A stretch of DNA of 64,000 bases from contig NZ_KB899213.1 in NCBI RefSeq assembly GCF_000378085.1, positions 62,001 through 126,000 on the forward strand, read 5' to 3'. Of the stretch, positions 35,325-43,471 are shown piece by piece; the first letter of the stretch is position 1; each line of letters starts with the position of its first letter. Under the pieces are notes generated by a model, which saw only the letters and a list, made by a program, of their open reading frames with translations, ran no database searches and was not told the origin of the DNA. The translations under genes and the position numbers were made by a program. This stretch comes from Hoylesella loescheii DSM 19665 = JCM 12249 = ATCC 15930 (GTDB taxonomy: Bacteria; Bacteroidota; Bacteroidia; Bacteroidales; Bacteroidaceae).

Positions 35325-37706
35325 TTAATTTCCCCACACGGTAGAAATGTTGCGGCTTGGTGCCTTAACCGTCATCTTTACCTTACCTTTGGTTTTGTTG
35401 CTTTGCACCGTAACCACCAGCTGACCATGGAAAAGGCGCATGTGGGGAAGGTGGAACATCTCGAGCGAAGTGGCATCGCCGTTACAAACGGCCTTGAATT
35501 TGGCTGCGCCACTAACGTCGAACGTGAGCTCGTCGTTGGCATCGGGACACAGGTTACCATCCTTATCAACCATCGACACTGTGAGATAAAGCAGGTCTTG
35601 ACCATCGGCTGCAAGTGACGACTTGTCTGCCTGCACCACCAGATGATGAGGCTCGCCAGCCGTGCGCACCACTTGTTGGGCTGCGGGCTTGCCGTTGGCA
35701 TCGTAGGCAACCACTTTTAGTTCGCCCGGTTGATACACCACGTCGTTCCAACGCAAGCGATAGCGGTCTAGTCGCGATGCTTTGTCTTTCTTAATACGAC
35801 CTTGGCTCTGGCCGTTAACAAACAGTTCGGCCTCGGGATAGCTGGTGTAGCAGTACACAGGTGTTACTTGTCCTTCACGGCCGGGCCATGTCCAATGAGG
35901 TAGGAGATGCAAGGTGGGTTGTTTTTCGTTCCACACCGAGCGGTACAGATAGAATCTATCCTTGGGCAATCCAGCCAAGTCTAGCGCGCCAAAATAGCTG
36001 CTTCGCGATGGCCAATACGAGTAATAGGGAGTGGGTTCGCCTAGGTAGTCGATGCCCGTCCATATAAACTGGCCGATGGTAAACGAATGGTCGTCTTGTG
36101 CAATCATGTCGTCGTCGGGTAGGTTGCTCCATCCGCAGCATTCCACATCGTACGAAGAGCATTGCCCATCATCGTAGGTGGCCATTTTCTTTTCCTTAAT
36201 TGGGAACTTATACACCCCGCGACTGCTCACCGTGGAGGTGGTTTCAGACCCGAGAATGAAGCCTTGAGGCTGCTTGGAGATAAGTTCGTCGTAGAGATGT
36301 ACGCGGTAGTTGAAGCCCGGAACATCAAGTGCAGCGTAAAATCCACACTCGGTATTGGCCTTGGGATTATCGCCACCGCAGGTCACGGGGCGTGTATTGT
36401 CGAGCTGATGACAGTAGTTGGTCATGTCTTTTGCCCTTTGGGCGCCCTCCTTGTTCCATTGTTCGGGAATTTCGTTACCGATGCTCCACATCACAATAGA
36501 AGGGTGGTTGCGGTGTCCGCGTATCAGGTTTTCGAGGTCTTTACGCCACCATTGGTCGTAAAACAGGTTGTAGCCGTTTTTCACCTTGGGTTCTTTCCAT
36601 GCGTCGAAACTTTCGGCCATCACCATCATACCCATCGAGTCGCACACCTGCATTTGCATTTGCGACGGCATATTGTGGGATGTGCGGATGGCATCAACGC
36701 CCATATCCTTCATCAAACGTATTTGGCGGATGATGGCAGCCTTGTTAACGGCTGCGCCCAAGGGACCTAAATCGTGGTGCAAACATACGCCCTTGAACTT
36801 GCGCGACTGACCGTTGAGTTGGAAACCATGTTCCTTGCTAACGGCCACAGTGCGTATTCCCACACGTTGGCGCAGGCGGTCGGCCAGCTTGTTGCCTTGA
36901 TATAGGTTTATTTCGAGCGTGTAGAGGTAGGGCTGTTCGGGGCTCCAGGCCTTGGCGTTGGCTATGTTTAGCTGCGCGTTGGCCGTGCCTTGGGCGTTGG
37001 CTGCAAGGTTTTTCTGGGCCACGAGACGACCGTTGGCGTCGAGCAATCTCACTGCCAGGCGCGTTGCACCCTTGCCTTTGGCCGTTGTGGCCTGCGTTTC
37101 TACATATAGTTGGGCCTTGTTTCCTGCAAGACTTAGCGTTTTAAATACGGTGGCCCATGGGTCTATGCGGGCCTCGCCAGCCGTTATGAGCGTTACAGGA
37201 CGATAAAGGCCTGCGCCAGGATACCAACGGCTACTCTCCTCTTGGTTGTTAAGCAGCACACGAACTTCGTTCTCGCCAGCCTTTACGTAGGGCGTAATGT
37301 CTAGGCGGAAGGCGTTGTAGCCATACATCCAGCGACCTGCTTCGCGCCCGTTAACATAAACAACGGGTTCGCTCATGGCACCATCGAAATAAAGCATGGT
37401 GTGCTTTGTGCCTGCGGGAAGATTGAAAGTGGTGCGATATTCGCCCTTTCCAATCCACGGCAGAGCACCCGAACGCCCCGTATGGTCTACGGCTTCGGTT
37501 TGTCCGTCTTGCTCGATGGCCAGGTGTTGAATGTCCCATTTTCGGTCGAAAGGTCCGGTTATGGCCCAGTCGTGCGGAACGTCTACCTGCTGCCAATCCT
37601 TCCCGTCGCGCGAGAATTGCCACTTGTCGAGGTTTCGTTCCTGCCTGATTTGCGCCTGTGCAACCGCTGCGAGGGCAAGAAAAGTTAAGATAAGCGTTTG
37701 TCTCAT
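35325..37706 (-). CDS. Glycoside hydrolase family 2 (beta-galactosidase-like)
   Basis: A 793-residue exported glycosidase with a signal peptide (MRQTLILTFLALAAVAQA). Domain order: jelly-roll sugar-binding domain (about 25-180, VDVPHDWAI, YNAFRLDIT), immunoglobulin-like domain (185-285), TIM barrel (286-580), then a DUF4982-type and a further beta-sandwich domain. The acid/base is Glu412 in SIGNEIPEQW and the nucleophile is Glu488 in ILGSETTST; RTSHNMPS is the usual GH2 signature. Bacteroidota members with this layout are mostly beta-galactosidases but other specificities exist. There is no SusC/SusD pair nearby, so it is not in a typical polysaccharide-utilisation locus. Lgt is encoded just upstream, 86 bp away. 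Confidence 0.92.
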   Translation of the reverse strand: MRQTLILTFLALAAVAQAQIRQERNLDKWQFSRDGKDWQQVDVPHDWAITGPFDRKWDIQHLAIEQDGQTEAVDHTGRSGALPWIGKGEYRTTFNLPAGTKHTMLYFDGAMSEPVVYVNGREAGRWMYGYNAFRLDITPYVKAGENEVRVLLNNQEESSRWYPGAGLYRPVTLITAGEARIDPWATVFKTLSLAGNKAQLYVETQATTAKGKGATRLAVRLLDANGRLVAQKNLAANAQGTANAQLNIANAKAWSPEQPYLYTLEINLYQGNKLADRLRQRVGIRTVAVSKEHGFQLNGQSRKFKGVCLHHDLGPLGAAVNKAAIIRQIRLMKDMGVDAIRTSHNMPSQMQMQVCDSMGMMVMAESFDAWKEPKVKNGYNLFYDQWWRKDLENLIRGHRNHPSIVMWSIGNEIPEQWNKEGAQRAKDMTNYCHQLDNTRPVTCGGDNPKANTECGFYAALDVPGFNYRVHLYDELISKQPQGFILGSETTSTVSSRGVYKFPIKEKKMATYDDGQCSSYDVECCGWSNLPDDDMIAQDDHSFTIGQFIWTGIDYLGEPTPYYSYWPSRSSYFGALDLAGLPKDRFYLYRSVWNEKQPTLHLLPHWTWPGREGQVTPVYCYTSYPEAELFVNGQSQGRIKKDKASRLDRYRLRWNDVVYQPGELKVVAYDANGKPAAQQVVRTAGEPHHLVVQADKSSLAADGQDLLYLTVSMVDKDGNLCPDANDELTFDVSGAAKFKAVCNGDATSLEMFHLPHMRLFHGQLVVTVQSNKTKGKVKMTVKAPSRNISTVWGN

Positions 37707-37792
37707 TGTTGTTTGGTTGTTTAAAGAAGGGGTGATTTGGGTTGCCTTTTTGTACTTTTAGGTTCGTACGAGAGCTTGGGATGTAGGCTTTT

Positions 37793-38638
37793 TTAGCCCT
37801 GTTTCTCTTGATTCTTACCCTTACGGCACATGCAATATATGCCGATGGCGATGAAGGGAATTGAGAGAATTTGACCCATATTGAGGAGCATACCGCTTTC
37901 GAAGTCTACCTGTATGTCTTTGGTATATTCGATAAAGAAGCGGAATGTGAAGATAAGCGTGAGGCAAAGTCCGAAGAAAAAGCCCGTACCTACACGTTGC
38001 GGGCGCTTGCGGTAGAACCAAAGGCCCACGAAGAAGAATAGGAAATAGGCGATGGCCTCGTATAACTGACCCGGATGGCGTGGCATCTTGTCTACCCTTT
38101 CGAAAATAAATGCCCAAGGCACATCGGTTACTTTGCCGATAATTTCAGAGTTCATGAGATTGCCTAGGCGGATAAAGCAGGCCGTTATGGGGGTGGCAAT
38201 GGCGATATTGTCGAGCACTTGCCAGAGGTTTAGTCGCGTGCGACGGTAATAAAGGTAAAGGGCCACGATGAGTCCGATGGTTCCGCCGTGCGATGCCAGC
38301 CCTTCGTAGCCCACGAATTTCCATCCGCCACCAGGTAAGAAATGGATGGGCACAATCATCTCTACGAAGTGTTTAAAGCTAGTGAGATAGTATTCGGGTT
38401 GGTAGAACAGGCAATGGCCTAGTCGGGCACCCAAAAGTATGCCGAAAAAGCAGTACAGGAAGAGCGGGTCGAAGTATTCGTCCTTAATCTTTTGCTGCTT
38501 ATAAAGGCGCTGTACGATGAAATAGGCCAGCACAAGACCTATGAGCCAGCACAAGGAGTACCAGCGAACGGAGAACCCAAAGAGGTGAAAAGCCTCGACA
38601 TCGGGGTTCCAAAGGATGTAGTTAAGCTGTGATAACAT
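37793..38638 (-). CDS. lgt: Prolipoprotein diacylglyceryl transferase
   Basis: A 281-residue inner-membrane enzyme that transfers diacylglycerol from phosphatidylglycerol to the lipobox cysteine of prolipoproteins. Hallmarks are [11 protein letters not shown], the [13 protein letters not shown] segment with the essential HGG, the signature [22 protein letters not shown] and RFFIEYTKD. About seven hydrophobic helices are present. Length is normal for the family. It would modify the many lipoproteins encoded in this window. It lies 86 bp upstream of the GH2 gene on the same strand and may be cotranscribed with YchF upstream. Confidence 0.96.
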   Translation of the reverse strand: MLSQLNYILWNPDVEAFHLFGFSVRWYSLCWLIGLVLAYFIVQRLYKQQKIKDEYFDPLFLYCFFGILLGARLGHCLFYQPEYYLTSFKHFVEMIVPIHFLPGGGWKFVGYEGLASHGGTIGLIVALYLYYRRTRLNLWQVLDNIAIATPITACFIRLGNLMNSEIIGKVTDVPWAFIFERVDKMPRHPGQLYEAIAYFLFFFVGLWFYRKRPQRVGTGFFFGLCLTLIFTFRFFIEYTKDIQVDFESGMLLNMGQILSIPFIAIGIYCMCRKGKNQEKQG

Positions 38639-38890
38639 TTGTCTTTATTTAGATTTAGGCGCGCGCAAATGGGGCTTGCGCAACGCGTTCAATGGCTTTT
38701 TGCTATTGCCAGTTGGATGTTTAGCCGTAAACTTTCGTGTTCGTACAAACTGTGCACAGTTAAGCCACCCACCAAAAGCCATCGTTTGACCTATGGCGAA
38801 ACGGGCTTTGATGGTTTGTTTAACGATGGCATGGGGCGATACAGGCTAGCATTGAGCCCGTTTGTACCCCTATATCGACAGGCGAAGGCT

Positions 38891-39991
38891 CTATACGTTG
38901 AACCTGAAGTGCATGATGTCGCCATCTTGCACCACATAATCTTTGCCCTCGATGCCTAGTTTTCCAGCTTCGCGCACAGCTGCTTCCGACCCATATTCGA
39001 TGTAATCGGCGTACTTGATAACCTCTGCGCGGATGAAGCCTTTTTCGAAATCGGTGTGTATAACGCCTGCACATTGGGGCGCTTTCCAACCACGGTGGTA
39101 GGTCCAAGCCTTTACTTCCATCTCGCCAGCCGTGATAAAGGTTTGCAGATTGAGCAAAGCGTAGGCCTTTTTGATAAGTCGATTAACGCCACTTTCTTCC
39201 AAACCCAGCTCGTCGAGGAACATTTGCTTGTCCTCGTAGCTTTCTAGTGAGGCGATGTCTTCTTCGGTTTTGCCGGCTATAACCAGCACTTCTGCGCCCT
39301 CGGCCTTAGCCACTTCTTCCACCCTTCGGCTATAATCGTTGCCTGTTTTGGCTGCAGCCTCGTCTACGTTACAAACGTATAGCACGGGTTTTGCGGTAAG
39401 AAGGAACAGATCGTGTGCGGCTTGCTGCTCTTCTTTGCTCTCGAATGTCACGCTGCGGGCGTTCATACCCTTTTCCAACACTTCCTTGTAGGCCGTGAGT
39501 ACGGCAACGTTCACCTTGGCATCCTTGTTTCCTGCGGCGGCCGCCTTTTGGTCTTTGGATAGTCGGGCCTCGATGGTTTCAAGGTCTTTAAGCTGCAATT
39601 CGGTGTCGATAATTTCCTTATCGCGTATGGGATCTATGCTTCCGTCTACGTGTGTGATGTTTTCGTCGTCGAAACAACGCAGTACATGTATCACGGCATC
39701 TGTCTCGCGGATGTTACCAAGAAACTTATTGCCCAATCCTTCGCCTTTGGATGCGCCCTTAACAAGGCCTGCAATGTCTACGATTTCGCATGTAGCGGGC
39801 ACAATTCGGCCTGGGTGTACAATCTCGGCGAGTCGCGTTAGGCGTTCGTCGGGTACGGTAATGACGCCCACATTGGGTTCGATGGTGCAGAAAGGGAAGT
39901 TTGCAGCCTGTGCCTTAGCACTTGATAGGCAGTTGAAGAGGGTGGACTTGCCCACGTTGGGAAGCCCTACTATACCACATTTTAATGACAT
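38891..39991 (-). CDS. ychF: Redox-regulated ATPase YchF (OLA1 family)
   Basis: A 366-residue Obg-family P-loop NTPase that prefers ATP and associates with ribosomes. The P-loop is GLPNVGKS (residues 9-16), [20 protein letters not shown] is the switch region, and CNVDEAA replaces the NKxD guanine motif, the known reason for ATP preference. The C-terminal TGS domain includes [16 protein letters not shown] and ends [10 protein letters not shown]. The open frame extends to 40198 but the ATG at 39991 matches the universal [12 protein letters not shown] start. A TAACTTTG box lies 33 bp upstream. Confidence 0.96.
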   Translation of the reverse strand: MSLKCGIVGLPNVGKSTLFNCLSSAKAQAANFPFCTIEPNVGVITVPDERLTRLAEIVHPGRIVPATCEIVDIAGLVKGASKGEGLGNKFLGNIRETDAVIHVLRCFDDENITHVDGSIDPIRDKEIIDTELQLKDLETIEARLSKDQKAAAAGNKDAKVNVAVLTAYKEVLEKGMNARSVTFESKEEQQAAHDLFLLTAKPVLYVCNVDEAAAKTGNDYSRRVEEVAKAEGAEVLVIAGKTEEDIASLESYEDKQMFLDELGLEESGVNRLIKKAYALLNLQTFITAGEMEVKAWTYHRGWKAPQCAGVIHTDFEKGFIRAEVIKYADYIEYGSEAAVREAGKLGIEGKDYVVQDGDIMHFRFNV

Positions 39992-40023
39992 GTCTTGTTG
40001 TTTACAATTATATATATAATGTG

Positions 40024-40031
40024 CAAAGTTA
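40024..40031 (-). promoter_or_regulatory. -7 box of ychF
   Basis: Minus-strand TAACTTTG followed by C, 32 bp before the ATG at 39991. No clear -33 box at the standard distance. Confidence 0.5.
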
Positions 40032-40205
40032 GTGCAGAAATTCGAGAAACACGAATAAAAGTGGTATGGTTTGGCGTAAACGAAGATTGGCTTAGGCTGA
40101 TAAGGCTCGTCTAGATGCCGTTGATGGCCCTTGGCAATGTGTTTACTTGTATGGGGATGAGAGTGGTGAAGCCACCCCTGAGATGGGCATATATACATAT
40201 TTAAA

Positions 40206-40233
40206 CAGGTAGACGCCTCACGGTGTCTACCTG
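40206..40233 (-). terminator. Hairpin terminator of the small lipoprotein gene
   Basis: A perfect 9-bp stem (CAGGTAGAC / GTCTACCTG) with a 10-nt loop, 65 bp past the lipoprotein stop, followed on the minus strand by TTTAAATATGTATATATG. Confidence 0.6.
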
Positions 40234-40297
40234 TAAATGTCCGCCGGCATCAGTCGGCGTATCATGCTTTTCTTGTATATGCCCTGGTTAGGGGTTT

Positions 40298-40756
40298 TTA
40301 CTTAACCTTAGTGTAATTTGCAATCTCATTTGTTTCCTTGTTCGTCTTGGTGAGTTTCTCATCCTTCACCTCGAACGTAAAGGTTTGTTTCGTCTTGGCT
40401 TGATCAGCATTTGCAATTTCAACTACAAGTTCATTGTCTTTAACGGTGAAGGTTCCTTCTTCCATCTTCTTTCCGTTGCTGTCGGGTGCATCTGCTTTAT
40501 AGTACTTGCCGTCTGCGCTATACACTTCGTAAACCTGTGTAGGTGCGGGTGTCACTGCAGGGATTTCTTCGCCGCCTTCATTCGTTTTTTCGTCCATCTT
40601 CCAAGTACCAACGATGGGACTGTTAATCTTTTCTTCTTTCTTTTCTTCCTGAACTTCGTCGCCATTTGAACATGACGTTACGGTTACGCCCATAAAAAGG
40701 ATTGCCACGAAGGCTACTAGGCCAAATAGGGCCTTGTTCATTGTTGCTTTTTTCAT
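40298..40756 (-). CDS. Small lipocalin-like lipoprotein
   Basis: A 152-residue lipoprotein with the lipobox TVTSC (Cys29). After a charged linker (EVQEEKKEEK) the mature part is strand-rich: IVGTWKMDEK, YEVYSADGKYYKAD, EGTFTVKDNELVVEI, QTFTFEVKDEKLTKTNK. This pattern, with the GTW motif near the N-terminus, resembles the lipocalin-like domains common in Bacteroidota lipoproteins. Two starts are possible, MKK at 40756 or an ATG 15 bp later; a TAACTTTG box at 40792-40799 fits either. Ligand and function are unknown. Confidence 0.7.
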   Translation of the reverse strand: MKKATMNKALFGLVAFVAILFMGVTVTSCSNGDEVQEEKKEEKINSPIVGTWKMDEKTNEGGEEIPAVTPAPTQVYEVYSADGKYYKADAPDSNGKKMEEGTFTVKDNELVVEIANADQAKTKQTFTFEVKDEKLTKTNKETNEIANYTKVK

Positions 40757-40791
40757 GATTGATATATTTGAAATTATATATTTAGACGTTG

Positions 40792-40799
40792 CAAAGTTA
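40792..40799 (-). promoter_or_regulatory. -7 box of the small lipoprotein gene
   Basis: Minus-strand TAACTTTG followed by C, 35 bp before the ATG at 40756. Confidence 0.5.
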
Positions 40800-40939
40800 C
40801 GACAAAATATGTAGCCTAAAAAGAAAAGCAAGGTGTTTTTATCATACTGATTATGTTAAATAATCACTTTGTGTATCAATCATTTAGTATATTAATCTTA
40901 TTGTAGTAATTAGTGTTCGATTTATGAAAAAAGGCGTTT

Positions 40940-41024
40940 AAAGGGGGAAAAGGTGAAAAGGTGAAAGGGTGAAAAAATGGCTAATGCCGTTTAAGAGTGA
41001 ACAGGTGAAAGGGTGAAAAGATGG
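40940..41024. repeat. GGTGAAAA-type simple repeat
   Basis: Short tandem variants of GGTGAAAAGGTGAAAGGGTG with the tail AAAAATGGCTAACG or AAGATGGCTAACG. Similar tracts occur at 45.6, 48.0, 55.9 and 58.7 kb, always between genes. Confidence 0.7.
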
Positions 41025-41576
41025 CTAACGCTTTTCCACTTCTTCCCCTTTTCCTATCTTTTTTGCGAACTCCCACACCACGATACCTGCTGCAACCGAT
41101 ACGTTGAGCGAGTGTTTGGTGCCGAATTGTGGAATTTCCAAGCAGCTATCGCAAAGGTCTACCACCGTTTGTTGTACGCCTTTCACCTCGTTTCCCAAAA
41201 CGACGGCGTATCGTGTACCCACTTCGGTGTCGAGATCTTGCAACATGGTAGAGCCCGCCACTTGTTCAACGGCAAACACCTTGGTGCCTTTGGCATGTAA
41301 CTCGTTGATGGCGTCGGTTGTTTGGGCAAAGTATTTCCAAGCCACGCTGTCTTCTGCACCTAACGCAGTTTTATGAATTTCGGCGCTGGGAGGCGTAGCC
41401 GTGATGCCGCAGAGATAAACGGCCTCAACACGAAAGGCATCGCACGACCGAAGAACCGACCCCACATTGTGCAACGAACGCACGTTATCTAGCACCACAA
41501 TAAGTGGTAGCTTGCTGGCTGCCTTAAATTCATCCACCGATAAACGGTGCATTTCTATGGTTTTTAATTTACGCAA
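41025..41576 (-). CDS. TrmH/SpoU family RNA methyltransferase
   Basis: A 183-residue SPOUT-class methyltransferase that probably 2'-O-methylates tRNA or rRNA. Motif 1 is LIVVLDNVRSLHNVGSVLRS, motif 2 YAVVLGNEVKGV and motif 3 IPQFGTKHSLNVSVAAGIVVWEF, the knotted AdoMet site. The enzyme lacks an N-terminal RNA-binding extension. The start given is a TTG at 41576; the first ATG in frame is at 41552 (175 residues). I favour TTG because the residues it adds (RKLKTIEM) look like the usual start of Bacteroidota homologues, but I cannot align here. The rRNA or tRNA target is not known. Confidence 0.8.
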   Translation of the reverse strand: MRKLKTIEMHRLSVDEFKAASKLPLIVVLDNVRSLHNVGSVLRSCDAFRVEAVYLCGITATPPSAEIHKTALGAEDSVAWKYFAQTTDAINELHAKGTKVFAVEQVAGSTMLQDLDTEVGTRYAVVLGNEVKGVQQTVVDLCDSCLEIPQFGTKHSLNVSVAAGIVVWEFAKKIGKGEEVEKR

Positions 41577-41923
41577 AGCTCAATATTTTTATTTTATTAC
41601 AGGGCTTTTCGATATGGCGATGCATTTGATGCACATTTCGCAAGCTCCGCGTTATGACAGCATTGCCGCTGCACGAGTTTGTTTCACGCTGTGCAAAAAT
41701 GATGTATCGTTTTGTAGGAAACTCACTGAAAAGCTTCGACAAAGGTACTACCAAATTCCGAATTTCTCATGTATTTCTCTGCGATAAAGCGCAGTGTAGC
41801 TTGTTGTGGGGTGCAAAAGGTTGCGTTAGATGTATATGTTCGAACCCAATGAAGATGCCTAATACACGCCTTATTCTCACTGCATTCTATGCCATAACAT
41901 GGCTTTTGAATGTTGAAATCTAG

Positions 41924-42051
41924 CTAGCGGCATGCTACAAACGCTTTTGTACGGCCAGTACAAGCCTTTAGTAGTGGCACTACAATTTAATGGTAGCTAT
42001 GCTACAATTTGTTGGTAGTGTCACTACCGAACTTTTGTAGCACCTCTATTA
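41924..42051. repeat. Period-22 palindrome array, second family, copy H
   Basis: Units at 41947 (TTGTACGGCCAGTACAA), 41969 (TAGTAGTGGCACTACAA), 41991 (TGGTAGCTATGCTACAA), 42013 (TGGTAGTGTCACTACCG) and 42035 (TTGTAGCACCTCTATTA), with a half-unit ending CTACAA at 41940. Spacing is exactly 22 bp between full units, the same geometry as copy G near 7.1 kb. No gene is supported in the surrounding 633-bp gap (41577-42209). Confidence 0.85.
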
Positions 42052-42058
42052 AATAAAG

Positions 42059-42166
42059 AACTCACCCCCAACCCTATCTTTAAGAAGAGCGGGGAGCAAG
42101 CATGCCATGCATAAACAGAGCATTTTACTCCCCTCTTTCCTTAGAGAGGGGCAGGGGGTGAGGCTG
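42059..42166. repeat. Paired CCCCTCTCC-type hairpin repeats in opposite orientation
   Basis: The left half starts AACTCACCCCCAACCC and the right half ends GAGAGGGGCAGGGGGTGAGG, so two copies of the dispersed repeat face each other around AGCAAGCATGCCATGC. It lies just downstream of the ferredoxin oxidoreductase beta gene and may help terminate it. Confidence 0.65.
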
Positions 42167-42209
42167 TTTTTGGGAGTGTGTTGGCAGTATGCCAGGACGT
42201 TATGCCCTA

Positions 42210-43214
42210 TTACTTCACCTCCCAGATGTCGTTCGTTTCGAGCAATTCGGTGAAGTTGTGGTATCTGGCTTTTGCCTTCACATCTTCAATTTGCTGTTCC
42301 ACACAAGTTTCGTAGGTAGGCGATTCAACGTCGCGAATGATACCTAGCGCCACGGGGAAGCCCTGTTCGTTGTTCATTAGCGCCAATTTCATTTGCAGCG
42401 TGTGGTCTTCGGCGTGTGCGTCGTGCACCAAAACATCGTCTAATGTTGCGCCGTTTTCACCAATTTTCACCACTTTCAGCCCGAAGCCTTCTTGTGCCAA
42501 GCCATACTCGTTGTTTTCTCCGAAGAGCATTTTCTCGCCATGTTTCAGGTAGATGGCGTTGCTCTTGCGACCAGGCGACGAGTAAACGGGGTCGTAGATG
42601 CCGTCGTTGAAGATGACGCAGTGTTGCAAAATCTCGCAAACCGACGTGCCTTTGTGCTGTTGTCCGGCCTTCATCAGTTCCATTACGCCTTGGTTGTCGG
42701 TGGCCACGGCACGTCCGAAGAAGTTGCCGCGTGCACCAAACGCCAACTCAGCGGGGCGGAATGGGTCTTCAACCGTTCCGTAAGGCGACGACTTCGACAC
42801 AAATCCGCGTGGCGAAGTGGGTGAATATTGCCCCTTAGTTAGTCCGTAGATGCGGTTATTTAGTAAGATAATGTTAATGTCTACGTTTCTGCGCAGGCAG
42901 TGAATAAAATGGTTTCCGCCGATGGCCAGTCCGTCGCCGTCGCCGCTAACCTGCCAAATGGTGAGGTAAGGGTTAGCAACCTTTGCGCCGGTGGCGATTG
43001 CAGCCGCGCGTCCATGAATGGTTTGCATGGCGTAGGTCTTCATATAATAAGGCAAACGACTAGAGCAGCCGATGCCAGAAATCACTGCCGTTTCGTGTGG
43101 AGGGATGCCTAAGTCGGCCATCGCCTTTTGCAACGATGCCAAAAAGAAATGGTCGCCGCAACCAGGACACCATCTTGGGGTGCCTTGTTTATAATCTTGT
43201 GCTGTATAAGTCAT
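42210..43214 (-). CDS. korB: 2-oxoacid:ferredoxin oxidoreductase, beta subunit
   Basis: A 334-residue thiamine-diphosphate subunit of a 2-oxoacid (probably 2-oxoglutarate) ferredoxin oxidoreductase. It makes an acyl-CoA, CO2 and reduced ferredoxin in the cytoplasm. CPGCGDHF (Cys16, Cys19) and GIGCSSRLPYY provide Fe-S ligands; VSGDGDGLAIGGNHF and LLNNRIYGLTKGQ form the thiamine and Mg site. The ATG at 43214 gives the usual MTYTAQDYKQGTPRWCPGC start; the frame runs on to a TTG at 43238. It follows the alpha subunit gene after 257 bp that hold a dispersed repeat. The symbol is by family resemblance; pyruvate or branched-chain keto acids are alternatives. Confidence 0.9.
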   Translation of the reverse strand: MTYTAQDYKQGTPRWCPGCGDHFFLASLQKAMADLGIPPHETAVISGIGCSSRLPYYMKTYAMQTIHGRAAAIATGAKVANPYLTIWQVSGDGDGLAIGGNHFIHCLRRNVDINIILLNNRIYGLTKGQYSPTSPRGFVSKSSPYGTVEDPFRPAELAFGARGNFFGRAVATDNQGVMELMKAGQQHKGTSVCEILQHCVIFNDGIYDPVYSSPGRKSNAIYLKHGEKMLFGENNEYGLAQEGFGLKVVKIGENGATLDDVLVHDAHAEDHTLQMKLALMNNEQGFPVALGIIRDVESPTYETCVEQQIEDVKAKARYHNFTELLETNDIWEVK

Positions 43215-43239
43215 AACAGTTGTTTTGTTAGTTGACAAG

Positions 43240-43285
43240 TAAAAGCCTCATCCCCAACCCCTCTCCAAGGGGAGTGGGGAGTGAT
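43240..43285. repeat. CCCCTCTCC/GGAGTGGGG dispersed hairpin inside the kor gene pair
   Basis: AGCCTCATCCCCAACCCCTC, then TCCAAGGGGAGTGGGGAGTGATATG. It is the same family as at 7.5 and 21.7 kb and lies between the alpha and beta subunit genes, where it might lower read-through. Confidence 0.7.
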
Positions 43286-43471
43286 ATGCTTTGTTGTTTG
43301 GTTGCTAAGATGAAAGAGTAAGTTGGTTGGTTTTGTCGGTTTTGTGGCTTCTCTCAGTCTTGTTTGACTTGCCCATGTTATCGGCTTTTATTATAAAGCG
43401 ACTGCCATTCGCGACAATACATAATGGCTTAACTTCTCTCCTTCTTAACTCCTTAACCTCTTGTCGCCATT

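Noticed and set aside
35325..37706. Polysaccharide-utilisation locus around the GH2 gene
   Set aside because: No SusC/SusD pair or regulator adjoins it; neighbours are Lgt and a convergent symporter.
41654..41923. 89-codon plus-strand ORF between the TrmH gene and array H
   Set aside because: No promoter, ribosome site or family resemblance; composition like the surrounding non-coding sequence.
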